Of a stretch of DNA of 64,000 bases, positions 11,894 to 23,510 are shown piece by piece; the first letter of the stretch is position 1, and every line of letters starts with the position of its first letter. The translations under genes were made by a program, and so were the position numbers. The notes under the pieces were generated by a model. It was not told the DNA's origin. It saw nothing but the letters and a program-made list of their open reading frames with translations, and ran no database searches. The stretch comes from Diabrotica undecimpunctata (taxonomy: Eukaryota > Arthropoda > Insecta > Coleoptera > Chrysomelidae): the NCBI RefSeq assembly GCF_040954645.1, contig NC_092806.1, positions 30,653,644 to 30,717,643 on the forward strand, written 5' to 3'.

Positions 11894-12870
11894 TCAAAAC
11901 AACATACCTTCAATAATCAAGAGTAATGAATGTAGGATAGACTTCATCATCAACCCGTATGCGTCTACTGCTGGATATAGGTCTCCCTCAGCTCTTTCCA
12001 TATATCTCTGTCTTGTGCAGCTTGCATCCTTATTGTTAACACACGTCAGGTCGTCAGTCCATCTAGTTGATGGGCGTCCTCTGTTCCGTATTGCTTTTTG
12101 TCTTTGTCTTGGTCTCCACTCGGCAACACGTTTTGTCCATCGTTTGTCTGATAGCGACGCGATTTTTTTGATGACGTCTGTTGTTTTTGTTGTACGACGT
12201 ATTTCTTCGTTTGGGATTCGGTCTCTCAGAGAGACACCCAACATCTTATGCTCCATAAGTGAGTACAGGTAACACACATTGGTCAAAGATTTTCCTTTTG
12301 AGTTTATACATAGTTTAATTTACCAAGCGCCGCCCAAGTTAATCCTATGCGACGTGGGAGCTCACATGTCTGATTATCTCTGCCCAACCGAATTTCATGT
12401 CCTAAGTCCTTAAACGATGTAGTTTGCACAATAACCCTTCCATCAACAGCAATATTTCGATTTAGTACTAGATTAGTACTTATTACTTATGACTTTAGTC
12501 ATTATTAGGGTCTTGTTCGTATTAAGCTTTAGTCAGACCTCCAAGGAAGGAATTTTTCAAACATTATTATTGCATCATCCATATGATCGGCTATAAGGAC
12601 GATGTCATCTGCAAATCTCAAATGACTGAGTTTCTCTCCATTTATGTTGATACCATGCTCGTCGTGAATAGCTTTGAAGAGTCGGTGTCTTCTTGTCGTA
12701 CTCCTCGCTGTATATAGAATTTATTTTTTTCTTGTTCAGATAGTCTTAGCTAGCTGTGGCATTTTGGTAGATATATTTGATTATGTTAGTGTAGCGATGG
12801 TCTATGCGGCATTCTGTCAATGCTTTTAACATTTTCTGATCGCTTGAAAGGAAAAAATTAAAATAAAAAA
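11894..12870 (-). pseudogene. RTE-like LINE RT, 5'-truncated
   Basis: Minus strand: ALTECRIDHRYTNIIKYIY near 12790, a decayed RGVRQEDT near 12700, an ADD-box relic, EHKMLGVSLRDRIPNEEIR near 12240, and RGRPSTRWTDDL near 12050. The same arrangement recurs at 38990-40025 and 51043-52410, so these look like copies of one family. Frames are broken between the blocks. Confidence 0.8.
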
Positions 12871-12969
12871 CAATTACTACATATAATTTTACAACTCCTA
12901 CAGAATCAGGACCAGGAGTGGCTTTGAAAGTATTCGGAGAGAATATGTTGGAACACGAAAGCACCTCGG

Positions 12970-13670
12970 CTACGTGATAACGGTACAGAAGTTTTACAGG
13001 TCGAGTTTACTTCTCCTACTGAAATATTTCCGGTAATTTTGCTGCGCATCAAATGGACGTGCATATTTTAGCATTTTCAAAGCTATCAATCCTTCTACTG
13101 GTGTCTTTGTTCTTTTCATTTGAATTAAGAAAATTAAATTAAATTAGTTTTAGTATCTACAGTTGTCACTATTTTTATAATTTGTTTTCCAATTGAATAT
13201 GATATGTGCCTTATAAGTTTACTTAGGGTAACGAAATTGCCAAAACACGTATTGCTTTTGATTGAAAGTTAGCGGTGATCCTTCTGGATTAATTGATATA
13301 GATGTTCCTGGGGAAACATAAACGCTTACAACCCTTGAGTAGTTAATACACATATAACCGCTGCTACCATCGCTAACTTTACTCAACATCTGTCAATAGT
13401 ATTTTATGCATCGATTTGTACGATGACAAAATCAACTAGAAAATTATTTAGTTGTGAAACAATTTTGAATAGCAGGTTTTTAATATTGTGTTTTATTTAA
13501 GCTCGGTAAATCATATTTTTGTTATGTAATGAAAAAAATACTAATAAAAAAATAATGATTCTGAAATCCTAATCTTTAACATTCAAAACTATGTCATTTT
13601 TAAACACTGGAGATAATGAAAATAAAAATAAAAAAGTTAAATCGACGATCAACTGAGTTAAAATAATAAG
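12970..13670. other. Non-coding; short repeat shared with 10570-10650
   Basis: Bases 13010-13080 resemble 10570-10650 (both hold TTTCC-GTAATTTT-CTGCGCA). The rest is AT-rich with no gene seen. Confidence 0.45.
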
Positions 13671-13675
13671 ATTGC

Positions 13676-13860
13676 TTATGATGTTCTGCAGGGAACTGTT
13701 CTAAGACCACAGCTGTTTAGCTTATATATAAATAAATTATTACTACTAAATACATAATCTAAGATAATTAACTTCACAGATGATACTGTTGAAATTTGTA
13801 AATAAAAATCTAGAAATCTACATAGGGATCTAGCTGAAAAAGAATGAAAACAGTTTGTGT
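13676..13860 (+). pseudogene. LINE RT fragment (CR1/Jockey type)
   Basis: Plus-strand frame gives DVLQGTVLRPQLFSLYINKL then INFTDDTVEIC; compare the LINE consensus VPQGSVLGPLLFxIYxNDL and FADDT. The catalytic FADD is changed to FTDD and stops are present. Only about 60 residues survive. Confidence 0.7.
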
Positions 13861-14099
13861 ATGCTCCGTATCCCAAAAATCGGCAGTCAACTATTCCAAA
13901 CTATTTTTTTTTGTTCCCTGGGTCCGTCTGATTTAAAACATCTCCATTATCACTGCAGCTGAAGCTTATTGGGATTCCATACTATTATAACAACAACTCT
14001 ACGAACGTTTCGGTCGTTCCAACCATCATTCATAGTCAGTGAATAAAACCTTTAAATAAGCATATTCATTGTTAATTTAATAATACCACTTTCTATATT

Positions 14100-15750
14100 T
14101 AAGTCCCGCCATGCTCTTCCAAGTGCTGTGTATTGTGTTTTCTGTACATTAACGTTTAATCCTCGGTTTTGAAATGATTAAATTAATTTACGGACGATAA
14201 AGCAATATACTTGATATCATTCTCATCTTCGTTCATCGGTCAACAGAAAACAGAACCATGTATAAATGGGATTCAGATATATTTACTCCCATCAACCTTC
14301 ACTTTTTTTTGTTCATTTACTTAAAAATATCTAAATAAACTTTAAACAGTATCATATATATACAACAACCTCGTCGGAAAGCCTTTTGTAACCTTAAGGA
14401 TTTGTGGAACTCTGTTACCTTTTCTTGTGTGACTGATAGTCCCTTCGCTAAGAACTTTTATAGCATTTATTAGTTAATTGCTATATCGTTGTCCTCAAGT
14501 ACTATCCAAAGTTTGTTTTCTGATACATTCTCGTAAGCCTTTTTGGTAACGATCCAGAAAGAGATCGTGAACGCCACTTCATATGGCAATTTTCTTTTCT
14601 AAAATGTGCTTTAAACAAAATAAACTCTCCAGACAAGATCGATTATGCTAAAACTGCTTTGTCCTTCAGATATACTTATCTGCTTCTCCAACCTTTCTTT
14701 TAGAATTCGTCAATTCGGTCTATCCGTAGAAGTAATGACCGTTATGCCTCTGTAATTGGTACAGTCTTTTTTATTTTATTTTTAATATATAGATGGTATG
14801 TATTTCACTTGCTATCCTTTAAGTACTTTATGTTGAATAAAGCATTGTGTAAAAAAAATAGCTATGTGTTTGTGTCGCCCTATTACATTCTCACTGCAGC
14901 TGTTCTGCAGTGTCAAAGTCTACAAATATAACAATGGCTTGTTGTATACTATAATTTTCTCTATCATGGATTGTATTACTTGTAGATGGTCATTCGTTGC
15001 AAAGTCACTCCTAAATCTAGCTTGCTGTAATGGTTGGTAAAAATTGGCTCGGGTCCCAGTCTGTTAGTAATTATTCTCAAAAAGAGCTTATATAAATCAG
15101 AAAAAAGCTGATAGGTAGTTTAAAATTTCTATTGCATTTTATTTTTTATACAATATTATCAGAATGCCACTATTCCATTTTTCTGGGGTAATTCCTTCAA
15201 AGAGGCAGGCATTATAAAGAGTTTTTAAATATTTTATGACACATTTGCCTTCTAGTTTTATCATTTCACTTACAATGCCATCTCTTTCAGGTGTTTTGTT
15301 TTTCAGTATACTTTTTAACGCTGATTTTATTTTATCTTCGGTTATATCTGGAAGTTTCTCTGATCCTTGATTTTATATTGCTAGGATTTCTACGTCTGGA
15401 ATATGAGCATCTCAACTATATAATATTCTGTAGTATTCTTGGATAATTTTCGGGATCTCTTGTTGTTCATATATGGCATGTCTTTGTTTATAACTTATAA
15501 ACATTCTTTAATATTCGTTGTCTGCTTTTCTTTCATTTCTCTTCTTTTTACATTAGGTTTCTTGTATCTTCTGTGAATTTTTAATTTTTTCTTTTTGCTT
15601 GTATCTGATATTACACTTCCATATATTCCGGTTTATGTTCAGATAACAGATCTTCGTAGTATAATTCACTATGGTCAGCATCAATTTGGTTAATCTTTAT
15701 TTTTTCTTTGGAGTTTTGTTTCGGTGAACCTTTTTTTTGTCATCTGTAGC
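14100..15750 (-). pseudogene. Degenerate LINE RT
   Basis: Minus strand near 15150-15480: IPEIIQEYYRILYS, DITEDKIKSALKSILKNKTP, EGITPEKWNSG (RT N-terminal region), then near 15000-15070 QQARFRSDFATNDHLQ (usual QAGFRxxxSTxDHL). Below that only short scraps with many stops. It is more decayed than the other LINE copies in the window. Confidence 0.65.
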
Positions 15751-15929
15751 CAACCATCAAACATACGCTGCTGTTTTCTCTTTTACAACCTGTTTTATGC
15801 CTAAATAAATATCTGTTTAAGTAAATATATATGCCTACTTGTTTACTTTCATAATAGAATATTTTCAAATGATTTAATAAACTTATTCAGATACCTGTAT
15901 TTAGATACCTCCTTCCCCTTCTTTTTCTT

Positions 15930-16190
15930 CTTAGCTTTCTATGGTCTTTTCTTGAACATAGGCCTCCCCCAAGTCTTTTTATCTTTTCTACGCAACATAC
16001 TTTCAATTTGCACCGGCTATTTGTTTGATATCATCTACCGATCTCATTTGTGGTCTTCCTCTTGATTGTCTACTTTTTTAGGATCTCCAACGTTGTATTG
16101 TATTTTTCTAGCAGTTGGCTTACGCAACTCCATTTGAGTTTGATAATGTTTGCTGCGATATCCCCGACTTTATATGTCTGGGGTCAGCCT
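15930..16190 (-). pseudogene. LINE 3' end remnant
   Basis: Minus-strand RQSRGRPQMRSVDDIKQI near 16050 matches the conserved tail of the RTE-like LINE family (RGRPxxRWxDDIK), followed by a GAAGAA-rich 3' end. Confidence 0.6.
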
Positions 16191-18169
16191 ATTTATTTTT
16201 AAGCCGACATATTGGCAAGAGTAGAGAAAAACGGCAAACGCGGCCAAGACTCACCTAGAGTTCTAGAGCCAAGAAAGAAAAAACGAAAAAGTATTGAGAA
16301 CTATCTGCGAATTGCTCCGTTATAGTTTGTAACTTATCGAATATGCTCGTTATAATCACGCTGTCGTTAGGGAATCTGTCATTAACGTTGATGCCATATG
16401 TTGACCAATTTGTAGTGTTGAAGATGTCTTCTGTGGTTGGATTAAACAGCTTTGGCAATATCACTAACCTTTTCGAACTACTCTCTTAATGGAAATGAGA
16501 TTTGTACTTGCATATATAATACTTTTAAACATTGTATCTTTAAAAATGGCAACAAATTATGTTCCTTGTATTCAATGTCTGAATAAGCATTATTTTTATA
16601 TCCAACCAGTCATTTAATATTCTGAATCTCATATGTTGAGACTTTTTAATTTATAATAATTTATAATAATATTAATAATAAGTTGTTGTTGAATGAATAT
16701 TGAGTTAATCTGATTCATATTTTATCCATATTCTCTTATTATCATCTTCACTATTATATATTAGATCAAAATAAAATGAGTATAAGCTATTCTTTAAAAG
16801 TGCTTAATAAGTAGACTAGTGTAAAACTTTATGTCTCATTTGCACGTTTCAAGAAGAATCTTTTTATCTCAGATTTTGAACTTCTTATCGTTTTTCTTGT
16901 CTTTTCATGATATGTTAAGGATTTTAATTAAACACTTCGGACTTTTTGAAAATAATTTCTGATGTAGAAATCGAAACGTCAAACTTATTCCCAATAAAAA
17001 ATAGTAACTGCATTAAGATGCCACAAGAAAATAACTTCAAAATCATTTTTGTATCTTTTTGAAACAATTATGAATTCAGAAAAAAATATAGTTGCGCTTC
17101 TTGGGAAATTTATAAATTTTCTTATTCTCGGATATTCTCTTGGAAGTCTGAATTCTCATCATCATTAACTTATTGTCTGTAGCTATTTCCTTTAGGGGCT
17201 TTTGCAGCCCTCGGTCAGTTTCTCAAGGGTAAAAGGCTTTAGAGCTCTTTAAACTGTATTGATTACATGTTGTCTCTATCAATTTCATATATAAGGTACA
17301 CTTTATGTATATAAGAGGTCTTTGGAAATATCTTAATTTAACTTTACCGATGTCCCTATATAAAACAAAATATTAATAATATGCTATTCACTGTGCCATT
17401 AGGTACATAAACAAATGGTGTCCTTATATTTACTAAAAAACATTGAACTGTTATGGAAATATTATAATGAAATAAAAGATGTCAAAACAATTTAAAAATT
17501 GTATTTTGGAGAAAGTTTTTATGTATCTTTATATCTTGGTTTTCTTAAATTTTACAAGAATAAAATGAAACTTTTAACGATGATAGCCACAATAGTTAAT
17601 TGCTCTTCAGAATCATCAAGTGACTCTTGTTGATTGATTCATTTAAATAACATCTAACTTATTTCATTAAGCTATATGAAAGGAATCTTTTAAAGATTAA
17701 CAAAAATTACCATCTCAATATATAACTTTGAATTGACACATATCTGTGAAGGCTCTGAGTAATTATGAGAATTTTTAAATATTCTATAATCTGTTTAATA
17801 AAAGTTAATGGGTTTATAGTTAACCAGTAGCTTTCGATTGTTTTTCATTAAATATAATGCACCGAAAACTAATTGTCTGTGAAAGTTATTTTTACTTGAT
17901 ATACGTTGTTAAATATGATAAATAAGAAATACCTTTCACAGATTATATAGTAATTATTATATAATATATAGTATTTTATTTAGCAACGTCTTTTAGATAT
18001 TTTATAAATTGTATACAAAAAGTTAAATCAGAAGAGAATATTTTAACCTAACAATTTATAAACGGCATTTATTTTTTTTATAACTTTATCAGTTGTGAAG
18101 TATGGTAACAAAATATCATCTACTACCCAAATAATTTTAGTGTGTAATAATCAAAATAACAGCTTAAGG
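16191..18169. other. Non-coding; one unrecognised 69-codon ORF
   Basis: 16255-16464 (-) is an open frame with no domain that I recognise. The rest is AT-rich with short A/T repeats near 16650-16690. A phrase CTGATGTAGAAATCGAAAC at 16970-16988 looks like a broken hammerhead but lacks a stem II. Confidence 0.4.
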
Positions 18170-18377
18170 CAGTGTGGTCCAACCTTAGGCATGCGGGCCG
18201 CATGCGACCCGAGGCTCGTTAAACTGCGGCCACCGCAAACACATTTCAAAAATATTGCTATTGATAACTTTTACCTGTTCCAACCCTGTCTAACTTTCCG
18301 TAATCTTAATAAAGCAGTTAACTTTGAACACCCACTCCCGATGAGCGGGCAGTTTGCTTCAGTCAGCTGCACGTGTC

Positions 18378-18490
18378 GTGTTGAATTCTTCTTCTTCAAG
18401 TGCCATCTTCGTTCCGAAGGTTGGCGATCATCAGGGCTATACGTATTTTCGAAACTGCTGACCGAAACAATTCGTTGTTGCTATTGAATT
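18378..18490 (-). pseudogene. LINE 3' tail inside the hAT 5' region
   Basis: Minus-strand reading gives ELFRSAVSKIRIALMIANLR then a stop and a GAAGAAGAA tail, the exact end of the LINE ORF seen also at 28322-28500. It lies between the hAT left TIR and the transposase start, so a truncated LINE was inserted in or captured by the hAT. Confidence 0.7.
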
Positions 18491-18494
18491 AACA

Positions 18495-20260
18495 TTGGCG
18501 AATAAATTGAATGTTAAATTCAGAATGAGTAGTGCCAAAAAACGCAAAATTTTCGAAGAGAATCGTACGTTCCAAGGAAAATGGGAAAATCAATATTTCT
18601 TCATCGAATTAAAAGGCAAACCTCAGTGCTTTATTTGTTGTCAAGTACTCGCAGTATCAAAAGAATACAATATTAGTCAGCAAAAAACAAAATACGACAA
18701 ATATCAAGGTGAAGCTCTCAATACTCTTGTAAAAGAACTTAAAGCTAAATTAAATAAACAAAAATCTCTATTTACAAAACCGACAGCTGTTCAATCATCA
18801 AGCTTAGCAGCATCATATATGAAGTATGTTTAGAGCTTGTCAAAAGTAAAAAAGCATTTAGAGATGGAGAAATGATCAAGCGGTGTGACGTTAAAATGGC
18901 GCGATCCTTTGGAGATGAAAAGATGGCCAAAAATTTTGAATGTGTTTCAGTTTCCCATCAAACTGTATCTAAAACAGTTGATGAGCTAAACACTCATGTA
19001 TTTAAAAAAAATGGTCGACACAGTTCATGATTGTTTGTACTACTCCTCAGCCCTGTACGAATCTGTTGATATTACTAACAAAATCAGCTATTAATTTTTG
19101 TTACATGCATCAGTGAAGATTTTTTTTAACTGACGAACTTCTAAAACTGCACCACATGGAAGACGGGACCAAAGGTATAAATATATTTGAAGCAGTTAGT
19201 GACGTTGTGAAAAATATAGGCGGTTTTAAAAAGTGCTCTTGCGTTTGCACCGATGCAGCAAAAGCAATGACGGGACGCATAACGGGATTGGCTGGACTTT
19301 TGCGGAAAAATTGTGGTAACTGTATTATGTTTCATTGCATTATCCATCAAAAGGCTCTCTGCCGAAAGATAATTAAAATTAACGATACTATAAAAACTGT
19401 AGTGCAGATATTAACCAGCTTAAGAGGAGGAAACAGAGCTCAGCGACACCGAAAATTCATCTATTTCTTGGAGGAATTAAATACTGAATATAAGAACGTC
19501 ACCCTACATTCAGAGATACGCTGGTTGAGTGCAGGTAAATGCCTTAGAATTTTTTTTTTCTTTAAGAAAAATAGTAATTAATTTAAAATGCCACTAGAAA
19601 ATAGCTTCAGAACAATATTAAGAAAAGAGATCTTACTGTTTTTTGAAACGGAAACTGTTATTAACACGGACGTATTTATAACAAAGCTTACGAACAAAAC
19701 ATTTCTTCATAAACTGGCATTTCTACCAGATTACCTCTCACTTTTACACATTAAACCTACAACTCCAGGGGAAAAATAAGACAGTATCACAGTTGGTTGG
19801 TCAAATTGAGACATTTCACAAAAACCTTGATCTTTTCGAGAACTGTATGAAAATAAACGACCTCTCAGATTTTCCTGCGTGTTTCGAAATAAATCAATAA
19901 GAAACCATGGTCGATTTCTCGAGGTTTGCAAAAGTTCTTACAGGAATAAAAAGAGAATTCGATGAAAGGTTTTAGGAATCAACATCAATGGGAGTCAACA
20001 TCCAGAACCAATCAGCAGAATACCAATTTGAGCTGTGCGAACTACAGTCTGATTCGTTTTTTCAAGCAAAGAAAAATGAAGACATTAGTACCTTTTGGAA
20101 ATTAGTCTCCAAGGATGGTTTTCATAAACTTCGTAACTTTGCGTTGAAACTATATTCAATGTTTGGTAGTACGTATATATGTGAAAGTACATTTTCTGCT
20201 TTGAAGCATATTAAATCTAAAACACATGATGGAAAACGATTCTCTGGAAGCGTGTATTAA
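18495..20260 (+). pseudogene. hAT transposase (GTF2IRD2-like), broken in several frames
   Basis: N-terminus 18525-18833 has KKRKIFEENRTFQGKWENQY, a BED-like module with CFIC and part of its Cys/His set. A shifted frame gives RDGEMIKRCD and FECVSVSHQTVSKTVDEL. ORF 19156-19581 holds CSCVCTDAAKAMTGR, MFHCIIHQKALCRK and LHSEIRWLSAGKC (RNase H fold and insertion domain). 19588-19779 continues the helical part. 19988-20260 ends with STYICESTFSALKHIKSK, the hAT dimerisation motif. At least four frameshifts or stops break it, so it is non-functional, though every domain is traceable. Confidence 0.9.
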
Positions 20261-20534
20261 ACTCACTACGACTAGCATAGATATAGATGTGCAAAAGTTA
20301 GTAGAGGATAAACCCTTGCCTAAAATATCCAATTGATTTTTTATTTAATGTTAAATTTTAAACAACATGTAAATTGTAAACCATAATAAAATACTTGTAA
20401 ATAATATTTCGTTTATATATTATTTTTTAAAATAAACTTTTTTTGAACGAGCCGAGTTCTCTGGCCCATTCATAATAATTTCAAATCTAATACGGCCCGC
20501 AACGTCTAAAAGGTTGGACCACACTGGCTTAAGG

Positions 20535-20847
20535 TATCTAATGTAAATAATAACATCGTTTTAAACGATAATAAATAATAAATAAACAAAAAAATAAACA
20601 ACAGTAAATCGGAAAATTAAATAAAATTAAAATAAGAACATGTTTCCTTACATTCCGCACAAAGGGTAAAAACTCTTCTACATTTTAGTCAACCGCACAA
20701 ATGAAGATTGATTCTGTCAATATATTTTAGCATTCAAGTCGTGTATTTTCATATTTAGACCCTAACCCATGTCTGATTCATCTAATGCATGCAATATACA
20801 AAATAGCATTTTTCCAAAACGTGTCACATTTTCTCTTCTGATTAACT

Positions 20848-20918
<71 letters not shown>

Positions 20919-21238
20919 TTATATAAATACATATTGGATAATTCCTAAAAATATTGAAACAGGATATATATTATAAATATATAATAAAAAATATAATATT
21001 TTCGAACACAATTTCGGTATATTTTTATATACATTCTTAACATTTAGCTGTTTTCTTTCTTTTTATCCTTTCGAAAAAACTGTTTGAATAAATTCAACTA
21101 ATTCTTACATAATTTGATGTGCTGAATAAGGAAATTATATCATAAAATATCTATTCACAATATACGAAAGCAGATTTAGCTTGTTTTCCCTTTTATAAGT
21201 TATGAAATCTTGCACTTAACGTTCTGAAACACACAGAA
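20535..21238. repeat. AT-rich spacer with (TA)n tract 20852-20915
   Basis: A perfect TA run of about 64 bases lies in otherwise unremarkable AT-rich DNA; no gene seen. Confidence 0.8.
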
Positions 21239-21239
21239 T

Positions 21240-23510
21240 ATCGTAGTCTCTGATTATCATCGTAATCATCATAAGTGGCTCGACAATCCGTTGTGGATCT
21301 TGGCCTGCTCACAAAGAAGTCGAAACTCAATCCATCTCCTTTGGTCGTCCTCTACTTCTTGTGCCCTCTGGTTTTAAAAATGTTAATCTTTTCGTGTATT
21401 CGTGATCTGAAATCCTAGCAATGTATCCAGCCCATCTAAGTCTCTGTATAATCTAAGTCTCTCAAAATACCTAATCTTTTATCATTTTGATATAGGGTTC
21501 AGGTTTCAACCCCATATATCAAAACCGGTTTTATTAAGGTCTTTTATATATGGAGTTTAACTGCACGTTTTATATTTTTATTTTTTAAATGTTTCTGGAG
21601 ACCGTGAATAGTTCTGTTTGCTATTGCTATGCGTCTTTTTATTTCGTCGCTTCTATCGATTGATCTAGTGATCCAAGATATGTGAATTCTTTGACTTGTT
21701 CAAAAGTATGGTTGTTAATTTGAATTCTATGTTGGATATTTCGGGGGTTTTTAGAATCTAACATATATTTGGTTTTTTCATACCATACTCTGCCCACTAT
21801 AACTATATCGTCAGCGAATGCGAGAATTTGCGTCGATCTATTAAAAATAGTTCCATTCATTCTAATATTTAATTGTCTGATTGCCTTTTCCAGGGCAATA
21901 TTAAAGAGGAGACACGCCAACGCGTCCCCCTGTCTTAGATCATTATTAATGTCAAAGAACGTAGAGTTTTCTCCTTCAATTCTAACGCATGAGCTTACGT
22001 TTTGCATTGTTAGTTGGGTCAACTTAATTAACTTAGGCGGGATCCCAAAGTCTATCATTGCATTATATAATGCAGTTCTTTTCACACTCATAGGCTGCTT
22101 TGAAGTCGACGAAGTATCTATGTTATATTCTAGTGACTTTTCTAGAATCTGCCCATGTGCTTAAATTTGATGTGACTTTCCAGCAGTAAATCCGCATTAA
22201 TATTGACCAACAATATCCTATTTAAAATGTTTAAGTACTTCAAACAATACATTGCCGAATATTTTATACGCAGATGCTAACAGAGTAATGCCTCTATAGT
22301 TCTTACCTTCAGTTGATCACCCTTTTTATGCAACGGACATATTATTCCCTTTAGCCACTCTTCTGGTACCAATTCATTCTGCCATATAAGTAATATTAGT
22401 ATATGGATTGCTGCAAAAAGTTGATCACCATCTTTTTTATACATTTCCGATCAGATTTCATCGATTCCTGGGGCTTTATTGTCTTTGTGTTTTAGGATGG
22501 CATTTGACACTTCTTCTCTTGTTGGGTCTTTACTGTGTAGTTGACGTTGTAGGCTTTGTTGATTGTCTATGTTGTAACCTCCTTCAATATCGTTTATATT
22601 TAGATATTCGCTGAAATGTTGTGCTTATCTGTTAAGAACTAAGTTTTTATCATGTGGAATTTCACCGTTAGTGTCTTTACAAATTTTTAATCCTGGTTTA
22701 AACTCTCGACGGCTATTATTTAAAGATTTGTAGAATTTCCTAGTTTCATTTTTATCGAATAAACTTTGTATCTCATTGAGAGTGTTCTGTTCGTATTCCC
22801 TCTTCTTACGTCAATGGATACGTTTTTCCTCTCTTCTAAGACGTCTCTTCTTTTTTTTCTCCGTGTACAACCTGCATCGATGGTTTTTTAATATGCTACA
22901 TTCTTTCTATTTGTGGCCATTTCGCATTCATGATCAAACCAATGATTTTTTATTTCTGACTTGGTTTTGCCCAATATTTCAACCGATTTCTGTAACACAA
23001 TATCTCCCATAGTTGGTTAATGTCTTCTTCTTCTTCTTCTAAGTTTTCTGTCCTTATTTGATCTTCTATTTGCTGTCTGTATACATTTGCAATGTCGGGA
23101 TCTTTTAGTTTATTAATATCGATATTTTCTCTCCTTTTCCCGGTCTCCTTTTTTAAATTGGATAGTCTTTCTTTAAATCGTGCTTTAACTAAATAGTGAT
23201 CACTATCTATGTTTGCTCCTCTAAAAGACCTAACATCTAATAACTTAGAGCATTAGATCGTGTCTTGCATCGATGATTATATGATCTATTTGGTTAATCG
23301 TTTCATTATCAGGAGATTTTCAAGTTCTCTTATGTATATCTTTATGGTGAAATCGTGTTCCAGCTATTACCATGTTCTTAGACATCGCAAAGTTTATGAT
23401 TCTGAGACCGTTACATTCGATACAATTCGTACATTTCGATACCTCCAACACACACTCATACTCTTTGTTCACTTTAAATCTCCAATTAAAACTTCAGTTG
23501 TGAGTCTTTT
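21240..23510 (-). pseudogene. LINE with endonuclease end, RT and tail
   Basis: From high to low: endonuclease C-terminus in broken frames (KNMVIAGTRFHHKDIHKRTW, HIIIDARHD near 23270-23400), linker, RT start (KDPTREEVSNAILKHKDNKA near 22500, EEWLKGIICPLHKKGD near 22340), then the long open frame 21639-22091 with DLRQGDALACLLFNIALEK, ILAFADDIVIVGR (intact catalytic ADD) and EFTYLGSL, then a tail near 21300-21450. The 3' end is a short ATC-rich repeat at about 21240-21265. Frameshifts make it inactive. Confidence 0.8.

Larger units (their letters stand above)
18170..20526 (+). mobile_element. Complete hAT transposon with TIRs and 8-bp TSD
   Basis: Perfect 17-bp inverted ends CAGTGTGGTCCAACCTT at 18170-18186 and 20510-20526. 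Perfect 8-bp target duplication GCTTAAGG at 18162-18169 and 20527-20534. The 2357-bp element encodes one decayed hAT transposase on the plus strand. An 8-bp duplication and CAG ends define the hAT superfamily. The intact ends and TSD suggest a younger insertion than the hAT at 0.8-2.6 kb. Confidence 0.95.

Noticed and set aside
11880..12272. Plus-strand 130-codon ORF
   Set aside because: Antisense shadow of the LINE tail at 11894-12286 (-).
16960..17000. CTGATGTAGAAATCGAAAC as a hammerhead
   Set aside because: A9 of the core is changed and there is no helix II.
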